From Hyperoodon ampullatus (taxonomy: Eukaryota > Chordata > Mammalia > Artiodactyla > Ziphiidae): a DNA stretch of 64,000 nt. Under the pieces are notes generated by a model. That model made no database searches, was not told the DNA's origin, and saw only the letters and a list, made by a program, of their open reading frames with translations. Shown here piece by piece: positions 15,201-29,119 of this stretch. The stretch is from positions 124,001 to 188,000 of the forward strand of contig CATKHW010000385.1 of assembly GCA_949752795.1 (NCBI GenBank), read 5' to 3'. Numbering within the stretch: position 1 is the first letter of the stretch; every line of letters begins with the position of its first letter. Made by a program: the position numbers and the translations under genes.

Positions 15201-16256
15201 TCATCACAATGCTCCATGACCAATATCATCACAATTCTCCATGACCACAGTCATCACAACGCTCAATATCACCTGACAACACAATGATCCGGGACTCTTG
15301 TCATCACAATGCTCCATTCCCTAGTCATCACAATGCTCCATGACGCCTGCCATCACAATACTCCATGAACATTTTCAGCCCAATGCTCCATGACACTTGT
15401 CATCACAATGATGCATGCCCTTGTCATCCCAATGCTCCATGACCCCTGTAATCACAATGCTCCGTGACGCTTGTCATCACAGTGCTCCATGACACCTGTC
15501 ATCACAATGCTCCATGCCTTTGTCAGCAAAATGCTACATGACCTTGTCATTACAATGTTCTATGCACTTGTCATCACAATACTCCATTACCATTGCCATC
15601 ACAATCCTCCATGAACCTTGGGATCACATTGCTCCATGCCCTTGTCATCACAATGCTCCATGCTCCTTGAAATCAAAATGATCCATGACCTCTGTCATCA
15701 CAATGCTCCAAACCCTTGTGATCACAATGTTCCATAACACTTGTCATCACAATGCTCCATGATGCCTGTCATCACAATACTCCATGCCCTTTTCATCACA
15801 ATGCTCCATGACCTTTGTCATCACAATTCTCGATACACTTGTCATCACAATGCTCCCTGACACTTGTCGTCAGAATGCTCCTTGAACCCTGTCACAAAAA
15901 GGCTCCATGCCTTTTTCATCAAAATGCACCATGCCATTTTCAACACAATGCTCCATGCCATTGTCATCAAAATACTCCACAAGCTTGTCATCAGAATGCT
16001 CCATGTCCCTTGTCATCACAATTTTCCATGCACTTGTCAGCACAAGGCTCCCTGACCTTTGTCATCACAATGCTCCAAGCCATTGTCATCACAATGCTCC
16101 ATTACCTTTGTCATCAGAATCCTCCATGACACTTGGCATCACAATGCTCCATGGCATTGTCATCACAATGGGCCATTACATATGTCATCACAATGCTCCC
16201 TGACACCTGTCTTCACAATAATGAATGACCTGGTCATCACAATGCTCCATGCCCTT
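12297..16256. repeat. HOR unit U4, 3,960 bp standard
   Basis: Standard length. It carries the GATTCATGCC and GAACACTGTCATG variants (about 14040 to 14120) also found in U3 and U10, and the CACCAAGCCC variant shared with U3, U10 and U13. Confidence 0.92.
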
Positions 16257-19200
16257 GTCATCACAATGCGCCATTCCAACTGTCATCGCAATAAGCCATG
16301 AAACTTATTAGACCAATGCTCCATGCCCTTGTCATCACAATGCCCCATGCCCTTGTTATCACAATGTTCCATGACCCCTGTCATCACAATGCTCCGTGAC
16401 TCCAGTCATCACAAGGCTTCATGACCTTTGTCATCACAGTGGTCCATGCCCTTGTCATCAACAGTCTCTGTGACCTTTTTAACCACAATGCTTCATGAAC
16501 TTTTCATCACAATGCCCTTTGACCCTTGTCATCACAATGCTCTATGCCTTTCTCAGCACAATGCTCCATGACCCTTGTCATCACAATGCTCCATGCGCTT
16601 GTCAGCACAATGCTCCATGACCCATGTCATCACAATGCACCATGCGCTTGTCGTCACAGTGCTCCACAATCTTGTCATCACAATGCTCCATAAACCTTGT
16701 CATCACAATGCTCCATGCACTTCAAATCAAAATGCTCTCTCACCACTGATATCACAATGGTACATCACTATTCATCACAATACTCCCTCAACCCTGTCAT
16801 CACAATGTTCCATGACTCCTGTCATCACAATGCTACATGCACTTATCATCACAATGTTTGATGATCCCTGACATCACAATGTTCCATAACCCCTGTCATC
16901 AAAATGCTCCATGACCCTTTTCATCAAAATGCTCCATGACCCCTAACATCACAATGTTACATAAAGCCTCTCATCAAAATGTTCCATGACCCTTTTCATC
17001 AAATTGGTCCATGACAATGTCATCACAATGCTCCCTACCCTTCTCATCACAATGCACCACGCCCTTGTCATCAAAATGCTCCATGACCTTTGTCATCACA
17101 AAGCTCCATGACCCTTGGCATCACAATGCTCCATGCCATTGTCATCACAATACTCCATGAAACCTCTCATCACATTGTTCCATGCAATTGTCATCAAAAA
17201 GCTCCATGGTGCTTGTCATCACACTGCTCGATGCCCTTCTCATCACAATGCTCCATGCCCTTGTCATTACAATCCTCCATGACCCATGTATCACTGTGTT
17301 CCGTGCCCTTGTCATCACAATGCTCCATGCCCACTCTCATCACAATAATCCATGAAACTTTTCAGACCAATGTTCCATGCCCTTGTCATCACAATGCTCC
17401 ATTACCCCTTTCATAACAATGCTCCATGACACCTGCCATCACAACGTTCCATGGCCTTGTCATCACAAGGCTCCATGACCCTTGTCATCACAATGCTCCA
17501 AGACCCCTGTAATCACAGTGCTACATGCCCTTGTCATCACAAAGCTCCATGATGCATGTCATCAGAATGCTCCATGCCCTTGCCATCACAATGCTCCATT
17601 ACCCCTGTGATAACAATGCTCCATGACCCCTGCCATCACGATGTTCCATGGCCTTGTCATCACAAGGCTCCATGACCCTTCTCATCACAATGCTCCAAGA
17701 CACCTGTAATCACAATGCTCCATGTCCCTTTTTATCTCAATGATCCATGAACCCTGTCATCACAATGCACCATGCCCATCATCATAATGCTTCAGGCTAT
17801 TGTCATCACAATGAAATCAAAATGCCCCATGACCTCTGTCATAACACTGCTCCAAACCCTTGTGATCACAATATTCCATAACACTTGTCATCACAATGCC
17901 CCATGACGCTCGTCATCACAATGCCCCATGACGCTCGTCATCACAATTATCTATGGTCTTCTCTTCACAATGCTCCATGACCTTTGTCATCACAATGCTC
18001 AATACACTTGTCATCAAATTGCTCCCTGACACTTGTTCTCTGTATGCTCCTTGAACCCTGTCATGACAAGGCTCCATGCCTTTTTCATCACAATGATCCA
18101 TGCCTTTTTCATCACAATGCTCCAAGACGCCTGTAATTACAATGCTCCATGCCCTTGTCATCACAAAGCTCAATGACGCATGTCATCAGACTGCTCCTTG
18201 GCCTTCTCATCACAATGCTCCATGCGCTTGTCATCACAATTTTCCAAGACACTCTAATCACAATGCTCCATGCCCCTTTTCATCAGTATGCTCCATGAGA
18301 CTTGTCTCACAAGGCTCCATGGTTTTCTCATCATAATGCTCCAGCACCTTGTCATCACAATGCTTCACGACCTTGTCATGAAAATTTTCAATGGCCCTTG
18401 TCATCATAATGCTCCAAGCCCTAGTCATCACAATGCTCCATTATATTTGTCATCACAATCCTCCATTACATTTGGCATCACAATGCTCCATGCCATTGTC
18501 ATCGCAATGGACCATGACATATGTCATCACAATGCTCCCTGACACCTGTCTTCACAATACTCCATGACCTTCTCATCACAATGCCCCATGCCCTTGTCAT
18601 CACAATGCCCCATGCCCACTGTCATCACAATAATCTATTAAACTTGTCAGACCAATGCTCCATGCCCCTGTCATCACAATGCTCCATTCCCTTGTCATCA
18701 CAATGCTCCATGACCCTTGTCATCACAATGCTCTGTGACTCCAGTCATCACAATGCTTCATAACATTTGTCATCACAGTGGTCCATGCCCACATCATCAC
18801 AAGGCTCTGTGACCTTTGTAACCACAATACTCCATGAACTTTTCATCACAATGCTACGTGACCCTTGTCATCACAATGCTCCATGCCCTTGTCATCACAA
18901 AGCTCCATGATGCATGTCATCAGAATGCTCCATGGCCTTCTCATCACAATGCTCCATGCCCTTGTCATCACAATGCTCCAAGACCCCTGTAATCACAATG
19001 GTCCATGCCCCTTTTCATCAGAATGCTCCATGAGACTTGTCATCACAAGGCTCCATGGTCTTCTCATCACAATGCTCCAGGACATTGTCATCAAAATGCC
19101 CCATTCCCTTATCATCACAATGCTCCATGACCCCTGTCATCACAATACTCCATGAACATTTTCAGCCCAATGCTCCATGACCTTCTCATCACAATGCTCC

Positions 19201-20241
19201 ATGACCAATATCATCACAATTCTCCATGACCACAGTCATCACAACGCTCAATATCACCTGACAACACAATGATCCGGGACTCTTGTCATCACAATGCTCC
19301 ATTCCCTAGTCATCACAATGCTCCATGACGCCTGCCATCACAATACTCCATGAACATTTTCAGCCCAATGCTCCATGACACTTGTCATCACAATGATGCA
19401 TGCCCTTGTCATCCCAATGCTCCATGACCCCTGTAATCACAATGCTCCGTGACGCTTGTCATCACAGTGCTCCATGACACCTGTCATCACAATGCTCCAT
19501 GCCTTTGTCAGCAAAATGCTACATGACCTTGTCATTACAATGTTCTATGCACTTGTCATCACAATACTCCATTACCATTGCCATCACAATCCTCCATGAA
19601 CCTTGGGATCACATTGCTCCATGCCCTTGTCATCACAATGCTCCATGCTCCTTGAAATCAAAATGATCCATGACCTCTGTCATCACAATGCTCCAAACCC
19701 TTGTGATCACAATGTTCCATAACACTTGTCATCACAATGCTCCATGATGCCTGTCATCACAATACTCCATGCCCTTTTCATCACAATGCTCCATGACCTT
19801 TGTCATCACAATTCTCGATACACTTGTCATCACAATGCTCCCTGACACTTGTCGTCAGAATGCTCCTTGAACCCTGTCACAAAAAGGCTCCATGCCTTTT
19901 TCATCAAAATGCACCATGCCATTTTCAACACAATGCTCCATGCCATTGTCATCAAAATACTCCACAAGCTTGTCATCAGAATGCTCCATGTCCCTTGTCA
20001 TCACAATTTTCCATGCACTTGTCAGCACAAGGCTCCCTGACCCTTGTCATCACAATGCTCCAAGCCATTGTCATCACAATGCTCCATTACCTTTGTCATC
20101 AGAATCCTCCATGACACTTGGCATCACAATGCTCCATGGCATTGTCATCACAATGGGCCATTACATATGTCATCACAATGCTCCCTGACACCTGTCTTCA
20201 CAATAATGAATGACCTGGTCATCACAATGCTCCATGCCCTT
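16257..20241. repeat. HOR unit U5, 3,985 bp (+1 monomer)
   Basis: A standard unit with one extra 25-bp monomer: the ATGCCCCATGACGCTCGTC monomer is doubled near 17900 to 17945. U11 and U12 show the same doubling. U5 and U12 also share the AAATTGCTCCCTGAC variant (about 18015 and 42931). Confidence 0.92.
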
Positions 20242-21199
20242 GTCATCACAATGCGCCATTCCAACTGTCATCACAATAAGCCATGAAACTTATTAGACCA
20301 ATGCTCCATGCCCTTGTCATCACAATGCCCCATGCCCTCGTTATCACAATGTTCCATGACCCCTGTCATCACAATGCTCCGTGACTCCAGTCATCACAAG
20401 GCTTCATGACCTTTGTCATCACAGTGGTCCATGCCCTTGTCATCAACAGTCTCTGTGACCTTTTTAACCACAATGCTTCATGAACTTTTCATCACAATGC
20501 CCTTTGACCCTTGTCATCACAATGCTCTATGCCTTTCTCAGCACAATGCTCCATGACCCTTGTCATCACAATGCTCCATGCGCTTGTCAGCACAATGCTC
20601 CATGACCCATGTCATCACAATGCACCATGCGCTTGTCGTCACAGTGCTCCACAATCTTGTCATCACAATGCTCCATAAACCTTGTCATCACAATGCTCCA
20701 TGCACTTCAAATCAAAATGCTCTCTCACCACTGATATCACAATGGTACATCACTATTCATCACAATACTCCCTCAACCCTGTCATCACAATGTTCCATGA
20801 CTCCTGTCATCACAATGCTACATGCACTTATCATCACAATGTTTGATGATCCCTGACATCACAATGTTCCATAACCCCTGTCATCAAAATGCTCCATGAC
20901 CCTTTTCATCAAAATGCTCCATGACCCCTAACATCACAATGTTACATAACGCCTCTCATCAAAATGTTCCATGACCCTTTTCATCAAATTGGTCCATGAC
21001 AATGTCATCACAATGCTCCCTACCCTTCTCATCACAATGCACCACGCCCTTGTCATCAAAATGCTCCATGACCTTTGTCATCACAAAGCTCCATGACCCT
21101 TGGCATCACAATGCTCCATGCCATTGTCATCACAATACTCCATGAAACCTCTCATCACATTGTTCCATGCAATTGTCATCAAAAAGCTCCATGGTGCTT
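20242..21199. repeat. HOR unit U6, truncated to 958 bp
   Basis: This unit runs as normal for about 958 bp and then jumps, within one monomer at about 21195 to 21210, back to the unit start. In other units the monomer CCATGGTGCTTGTCATCAC continues into ACTGCTCGATGCCC; here it continues into AATGCGCCATTCC. The breakpoint lies inside the shared TTGTCATCACA core, so it is an in-register exchange between non-equivalent monomers that removed about 3.0 kb. Confidence 0.93.
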
Positions 21200-24100
21200 G
21201 TCATCACAATGCGCCATTCCAACTGTCATCGCAATAAGCCATGAAACTTATTAGACCAATGCTCCATGCCCTTGTCATCACAATGCCCCATGCCCTTGTT
21301 ATCACAATGTTCCATGACCCCTGTCATCACAATGCTCCGTGACTCCAGTCATCACAAGGCTTCATGACCTTTGTCATCACAGTGGTCCATGCCCTTGTCA
21401 TCAACAGTCTCTGTGACCTTTTTAACCACAATGCTTCATGAACTTTTCATCACAATGCCCTTTGACCCTTGTCATCACAATGCTCTATGCCTTTCTCAGC
21501 ACAATGCTCCATGACCCTTGTCATCACAATGCTCCATGCGCTTGTCAGCACAATGCTCCATGACCCATGTCATCACAATGCACCATGCGCTTGTCGTCAC
21601 AGTGCTCCACAATCTTGTCATCACAATGCTCCATAAACCTTGTCATCACAATGCTCCATGCACTTCAAATCAAAATGCTCTCTCACCACTGATATCACAA
21701 TGGTACATCACTATTCATCACAATACTCCCTCAACCCTGTCATCACAATGTTCCATGACTCCTGTCATCACAATGCTACATGCACTTATCATCACAATGT
21801 TTGATGATCCCTGACATCACAATGTTCCATAACCCCTGTCATCAAAATGCTCCATGACCCTTTTCATCAAAATGCTCCATGACCCCTAACAACACAATGT
21901 TACATAACGCCTCTCATCAAAATGTTCCATGACCCTTTTCATCAAATTGGTCCATGACAATGTCATCACAATGCTCCCTACCCTTCTCATCACAATGCAC
22001 CACGCCCTTGTCATCAAAATGCTCCATGACCTTTGTCATCACAAAGCTCCATGACCCTTGGCATCACAATGCTCCATGCCATTGTCATCACAATACTCCA
22101 TGAAACCTCTCATCACATTGTTCCATGCAATTGTCATCAAAAAGCTCCATGGTGCTTGTCATCACACTGCTCGATGCCCTTCTCATCACAATGCTCCATG
22201 CCCTTGTCATTACAATCCTCCATGACCCATGTATCACTGTGTTCCGTGCCCTTGTCATCACAATGCTCCATGCCCACTCTCATCACAATAATCCATGAAA
22301 CTTTTCAGACAAATGTTCCATGCCCTTGTCATCACAATGCTCCATTACCCCTGTCATAACAATGCTCCATGACCCCTGCCATCACAACGTTCCACGGCCT
22401 TGTCATCACAAGGCTCCATGACCCTTGTCATCACAATGCTCCAAGACCCCTGTAATCACAGTGCTACATGCCCTTGTCATCGCAAAGCTCCATGATGCAT
22501 GTCATCAGAATGCTCCATGCCCTTGCCATCACAATGCTCCATTACCCCTGTGATAACAATGCTCCATGACCCCTGCCATCACGATGTTCCATGGCCTTGT
22601 CATCACAAGGCTCCATGACCCTTCTCATCACAATGCTCCAAGACTCCTGTAATCACAATGCTCCATGTCCCTTTTTATCTCAATGATCCATGAACCCTGT
22701 CATCACAATGCACCATGCCCATCATCATAATGCTTCAGGCTATTGTCATCACAATGAAATCAAAATGCTCCATGACCTCTGTCATAACACTGCTCCAAAC
22801 CCTTGTGATCACAATATTCCATAACACTTGTCATCACAATGCCCCATGACGCTCGTCATCACAATTATCTATGGTCTTCTCTTCACAATGCTCCATGACC
22901 TTTGTCATCACAATGCTCAATACACTTGTCATCAAAATGCTCCCTGACACTTGTTCTCTGTATGCTCCTTGAACCCTGTCATGACAAGGCTCCATGCCTT
23001 TTTCATCACAATGATCCATGCCTTTTTCATCACAATGCTCCAAGACGCCTGTAATTACAATGCTCCATGCCCTTGTCATCACAAAGCTCAATGACGCATG
23101 TCATCAGACTGCTCCTTGGCCTTCTCATCACAATGCTCCATGCGCTTGTCATCACAATTTTCCAAGACACTCTAATCACAATGCTCCATGCCCCTTTTCA
23201 TCAGTATGCTCCATGAGACTTGTCTCACAAGGCTCCATGGTTTTCTCATCATAATGCTCCAGCACCTTGTCATCACAATGCTTCACGACCTTGTCATGAA
23301 AATTTTCAATGGCCCTTGTCATCATAATGCTCCAAGCCCTAGTCATCACAATGCTCCATTATATTTGTCATCACAGTCCTCCATTACATTTGGCATCACA
23401 ATGCTCCATGCCATTGTCATCGCAATGGACCATGACATATGTCATCACAATGCTCCCTGACACCTGTCTTCACAATACTCCATGACCTTCTCATCACAAT
23501 GCCCCATGCCCTTGTCATCACAATGCCCCATGCCCACTGTCATCACAATAATCTATTAAACTTGTCAGACCAATGCTCCATGCCCCTGTCATCACAATGC
23601 TCCATTCCCTTGTCATCACAATGCTCCATGACCCTTGTCATCACAATGCTCTGTGACTCCAGTCATCACAATGCTTCATAACATTTGTCATCACAGTGGT
23701 CCATGCCCACATCATCACAAGGCTCTGTGACCTTTGTAACCACAATACTCCATGAACTTTTCATCACAATGCTACGTGACCCTTGTCATCACAATGCTCC
23801 ATGCCCTTGTCATCACAAAGCTCCATGATGCATGTCATCAGAATGCTCCATGGCCTTCTCATCACAATGCTCCATGCCCTTGTCATCACAATGCTCCAAG
23901 ACCCCTGTAATCACAATGGTCCATGCCCCTTTTCATCAGAATGCTCCATGAGACTTGTCATCACAAGGCTCCATGGTCTTCTCATCACAATGCTCCAGGA
24001 CATTGTCATCAAAATGCCCCATTCCCTTATCATCACAATGCTCCATGACCCCTGTCATCACAATACTCCATGAATATTTTCAGCCCAATGCTCCTTGACC

Positions 24101-25159
24101 TTCTCATCACAATGCTCCATGACCAATATCATCACAATTCTCCATGACCACAGTCATCACAACGCTCAATATCACCTGACAACACAATGATCCGGGACTC
24201 TTGTCATCACAATGCTCCATTCCCTAGTCATCACAATGCTCCATGACGCCTGCCATCACAATACTCCATGAACATTTTCAGCCCAATGCTCCATGACACT
24301 TGTCATCACAATGATGCATGCCCTTGTCATCCCAATGCTCCATGACCCCTGTAATCACAATGCTCCGTGACGCTTGTCATCACAGTGCTCCATGACACCT
24401 GTCATCACAATGCTCCATGCCTTTGTCAGCAAAATGCTACATGACCTTGTCATTACAATGTTCTATGCACTTGTCATCACAATACTCCATTACCATTGCC
24501 ATCACAATCCTCCATGAACCTTGGGATCACATTGCTCCATGCCCTTGTCATCACAATGCTCCATGCTCCTTGAAATCAAAATGATCCATGACCTCTGTCA
24601 TCACAATGCTCCAAACCCTTGTGATCACAATGTTCCATAACACTTGTCATCACAATGCTCCATGATGCCTGTCATCACAATACTCCATGCCCTTTTCATC
24701 ACAATGCTCCATGACCTTTGTCATCACAATTCTCGATACACTTGTCATCACAATGCTCCCTGACACTTGTCGTCAGAATGCTCCTTGAACCCTGTCACAA
24801 AAAGGCTCCATGCCTTTTTCATCAAAATGCACCATGCCATTTTCAACACAATGCTCCATGCCATTGTCATCAAAATACTCCACAAGCTTGTCATCAGAAT
24901 GCTCCATGTCCCTTGTCATCACAATTTTCCATGCACTTGTCAGCACAAGGCTCCCTGACCCTTGTCATCACAATGCTCCAAGCCATTGTCATCACAATGC
25001 TCCATTACCTTTGTCATCAGAATCCTCCATGACACTTGGCATCACAATGCTCCATGGCATTGTCATCACAATGGGCCATTACATATGTCATCACAATGCT
25101 CCCTGACACCTGTCTTCACAATAATGAATGACCTGGTCATCACAATGCTCCATGCCCTT
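21200..25159. repeat. HOR unit U7, 3,960 bp standard
   Basis: Standard length. It is the partner of U1 through at least four shared private variants (for example the CTCCTTGACC monomer at about 24091). It has its own private change AACAACACAATG at about 21888. Confidence 0.93.
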
Positions 25160-28100
25160 GTCATCACAATGCGCCATTCCAACTGTCATCGCAATAAGCC
25201 ATGAAACTTATTAGACCAATGCTCCATGCCCTTGTCATCACAATGCCCCATGCCCTTGTTATCACAATGTTCCATGACCCCTGTCATCACAATGCTCCGT
25301 GACTCCAGTCATCACAAGGCTTCATGACCTTTGTCATCACAGTGGTCCATGCCCTTGTCATCAACAGTCTCTGTGACCTTTTTAACCACAATGCTTCATG
25401 AACTTTTCATCACAATGCCCTTTGACCCTTGTCATCACAATGCTCTATGCCTTTCTCAGCACAATGCTCCATGACCCTTGTCATCACAATGCTCCATGCG
25501 CTTGTCAGCACAATGCTCCATGACCCATGTCATCACAATGCACCATGCACTTGTCGTCACAGTGCTCCACAATCTTGTCATCACAATGCTCCATAAACCT
25601 TGTCATCACAATGCTCCATGCACTTCAAATCAAAATGCTCTCTCACCACTGATATCACAATGGTACATCACTATTCATCACAATACTCCCTCAACCCTGT
25701 CATCACAATGTTCCATGACTCCTGTCATCACAATGCTACATGCACTTATCATCACAATGTTTGATGATCCCTGACATCACAATGTTCCATAACCCCTGTC
25801 ATCAAAATGCTCCATGACCCTTTTCATCAAAATGCTCCATGACCCCTAACATCACAATGTTACATAACGCCTCTCATCAAAATGTTCCATGACCCTTTTC
25901 ATCAAATTGGTCCATGACAATGTCATCACAATGCTCCCTACCCTTCTCATCACAATGCACCACGCCCTTGTCATCAAAATGTTCCATGACCTTTGTCATC
26001 ACAAAGCTCCATGACCCTTGGCATCACAATGCTCCATGCCATTGTCATCACAATACTCCATGAAACCTCTCATCACATTGTTCCATGCAATTGTCATCAA
26101 AAAGCTCCATGGTGCTTGTCATCACACTGCTCGATGCCCTTCTCATCACAATGCTCCATGCCCTTGTCATTACAATCCTCCATGACCCATGTATCACTGT
26201 GTTCCGTGCCCTTGTCATCACAATGCTCCATGCCCACTCTCATCACAATAATCCATGAAACTTTTCAGACAAATGTTCCATGCCCTTGTCATCACAATGC
26301 TCCATTACCCCTGTCATAACAATGCTCCATGAACCCTGCCATCACAACGTTCCACGGCCTTGTCATCACAAGGCTCCATGACCCTTGTCATCACAATGCT
26401 CCAAGACCCCTGTAATCACAGTGCTACATGCCCTTGTCATCGCAAAGCTCCATGATGCATGTCATTAGAATGCACCATGCCCTTGCCATCACAATGCTCC
26501 ATTACCCCTGTGATAACAATGCTCCATGACCCCTGCCATCACGATGTTCCATGGCCTTGTCATCACAAGGCTCCATGACCCTTCTCATCACAATGCTCCA
26601 AGACACCTGTAATCACAATGCTCCATGTCCCTTTTTATCTCAATGATCCATGAACCCTGTCATCACAATACACCATGCCCATCATCATAATGCTTCAGGC
26701 TATTGTCATCACAATGAAATCAAAATGCTCCATGACCTCTGTCATAACACTGCTCCAAACCCTTGTGATCACAATATTCCATAACACTTGTCATCACAAT
26801 GCCCCATGACGCTCGTCATCACAATTATCTATGGTCTTCTCTTCACAATGCTCCATGACCTTTGTCATCACAATGCTCAATACACTTGTCATCAAAATGC
26901 TCCCTGACACTTGTTCTCTGTATGCTCCTTGAACCCTGTCATGACAAGGCTCCATGCCTTTTTCATCACAATGATCCATGCCTTTTTCATCACAATGCTC
27001 CAAGACGCCTGTAATTACAATGCTCCATGCCCTTGTCATCACAAAGCTCAATGACGCATGTCATCAGACTGCTCCTTGGCCTTCTCATCACAATGCTCCA
27101 TGCGCTTGTCATCACAATTTTCCAAGACACTCTAATCACAATGCTCCATGCCCCTTTTCATCAGTATGCTCCATGAGACTTGTCTCACAAGGCTCCATGG
27201 TTTTCTCATCATAATGCTCCAGCACCTTGTCATCACAATGCTTCACGACCTTGTCATGAAAATTTTCAATGGCCCTTGTCATCATAATGCTCCAAGCCCT
27301 AGTCATCACAATTCTCCATTATATTTGTCATCACAATCCTCCATTACATTTGGCATCACAATGCTCCATGCCATTGTCATCGCAATGGACCATGACATAT
27401 GTCATCACAATGCTCCCTGACACCTGTCTTCACAATACTCCATGACCTTCTCATCACAATGCCCCATGCCCTTGTCATCACAATGCCCCATGCCCACTGT
27501 CATCACAATAATCTATTAAACTTGTCAGACCAATGCTCCATGCCCCTGTCATCACAATGCTCCATGCCCTTGTCATCACAATGCTCCATGACCCTTGTCA
27601 TCACAATGCTCTGTGACTCCAGTCATCACAATGCTTCATAACATTTGTCATCACAGTGGTCCATGCCCACATCATCACAAGGCTCTGTGACCTTTGTAAC
27701 CACAATACTCCATGAACTTTTCATCACAATGCTACGTGACCCTTGTCATCACAATGCTCCATGCCCTTGTCATCACAAAGCTCCATGATGCATGTCATCA
27801 GAATGCTCCATGGCCTTCTCATCACAATGCTCCATGCCCTTGTCATCACAATGCTCCAAGACCCCTGTAATCACAATGGTCCATGCCCCTTTTCATCAGA
27901 ATGCTCCATGAGACTTGTCATCACAAGGCTCCATGGTCTTCTCATCACAATGCTCCAGGACATTGTCATCAAAATGCCCCATTCCCTTATCATCACAATG
28001 CTCCATGACCCCTGTCATCACAATACTCCATGAACATTTTCAGCCCAATGCTCCATGACCTTCTCATCACAATGCTCCATGACCAATATCATCACAATTC

Positions 28101-29119
28101 TCCATGACCACAGTCATCACAACGCTCAATATCACCTGACAACACAATGATCCGGGACTCTTGTCATCACAATGCTCCATTCCCTAGTCATCACAATGCT
28201 CCATGACGCCTGTCATCACAATACTCCATGAACATTTTCAGCCCAATGCTCCATGACACTTGTCATCACAATGATGCATGCCCTTGTCATCCCAATGCTC
28301 CATGACCCCTGTAATCACAATGCTCCGTGACGCTTGTCATCACAGTGCTCCATGACACCTGTCATCACAATGCTCCATGCCTTTGTCAGCAAAATGCTAC
28401 ATGACCTTGTCATTACAATGTTCTATGCACTTGTCATCACAATACCCCATTACCATTGCCATCACAATCCTCCATGAACCTTGGGATCACATTGCTCCAT
28501 GCCCTTGTCATCACAATGCTCCATGCTCCTTGAAATCAAAATGATCCATGACCTCTGTCATCACAATGCTCCAAACCCTTGTGATCACAATGTTCCATAA
28601 CACTTGTCATCACAATGCTCCATGATGCCTGTCATCACAATACTCCATGCCCTTTTCATCACAATGCTCCATGACCTTTGTCATCACAATTCTCGATACA
28701 CTTGTCATCACAATGCTCCCTGACACTTGTCGTCAGAATGCTCCTTGAACCCTGTCACAAAAAGGCTCCATGCCTTTTTCATCAAAATGCACCATGCCAT
28801 TTTCAACACAATGCTCCATGCCATTGTCATCAGAATACTCCACAAGCTTGTCATCAGAATGCTCCATGTCCCTTGTCATCACAATTTTCCATGCACTTGT
28901 CAGCACAAGGCTCCCTGACCCTTGTCATCACAATGCTCCAAGCCATTGTCATCACAATGCTCCATTACCTTTGTCATCAGAATCCTCCATGACACTTGGC
29001 ATCACAATGCTCCATGGCATTGTCATCACAATGGGCCATTACATATGTCATCACAATGCTCCCTGACACCTGTCTTCACAATAATGAATGACCTGGTCAT
29101 CACAATGCTCCATGCCCTT
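25160..29119. repeat. HOR unit U8, 3,960 bp standard
   Basis: Standard length. It is the partner of U2 by shared variants near 26461 and 26667. Its last part and the start of U9 carry ATCAGAATACTCC (about 28828), AATGTGCCATTCC (about 29129) and TTATCGCAATG (about 29220), which recur only around the U10/U11 boundary, apart from the last one which is also in U12. Confidence 0.92.
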
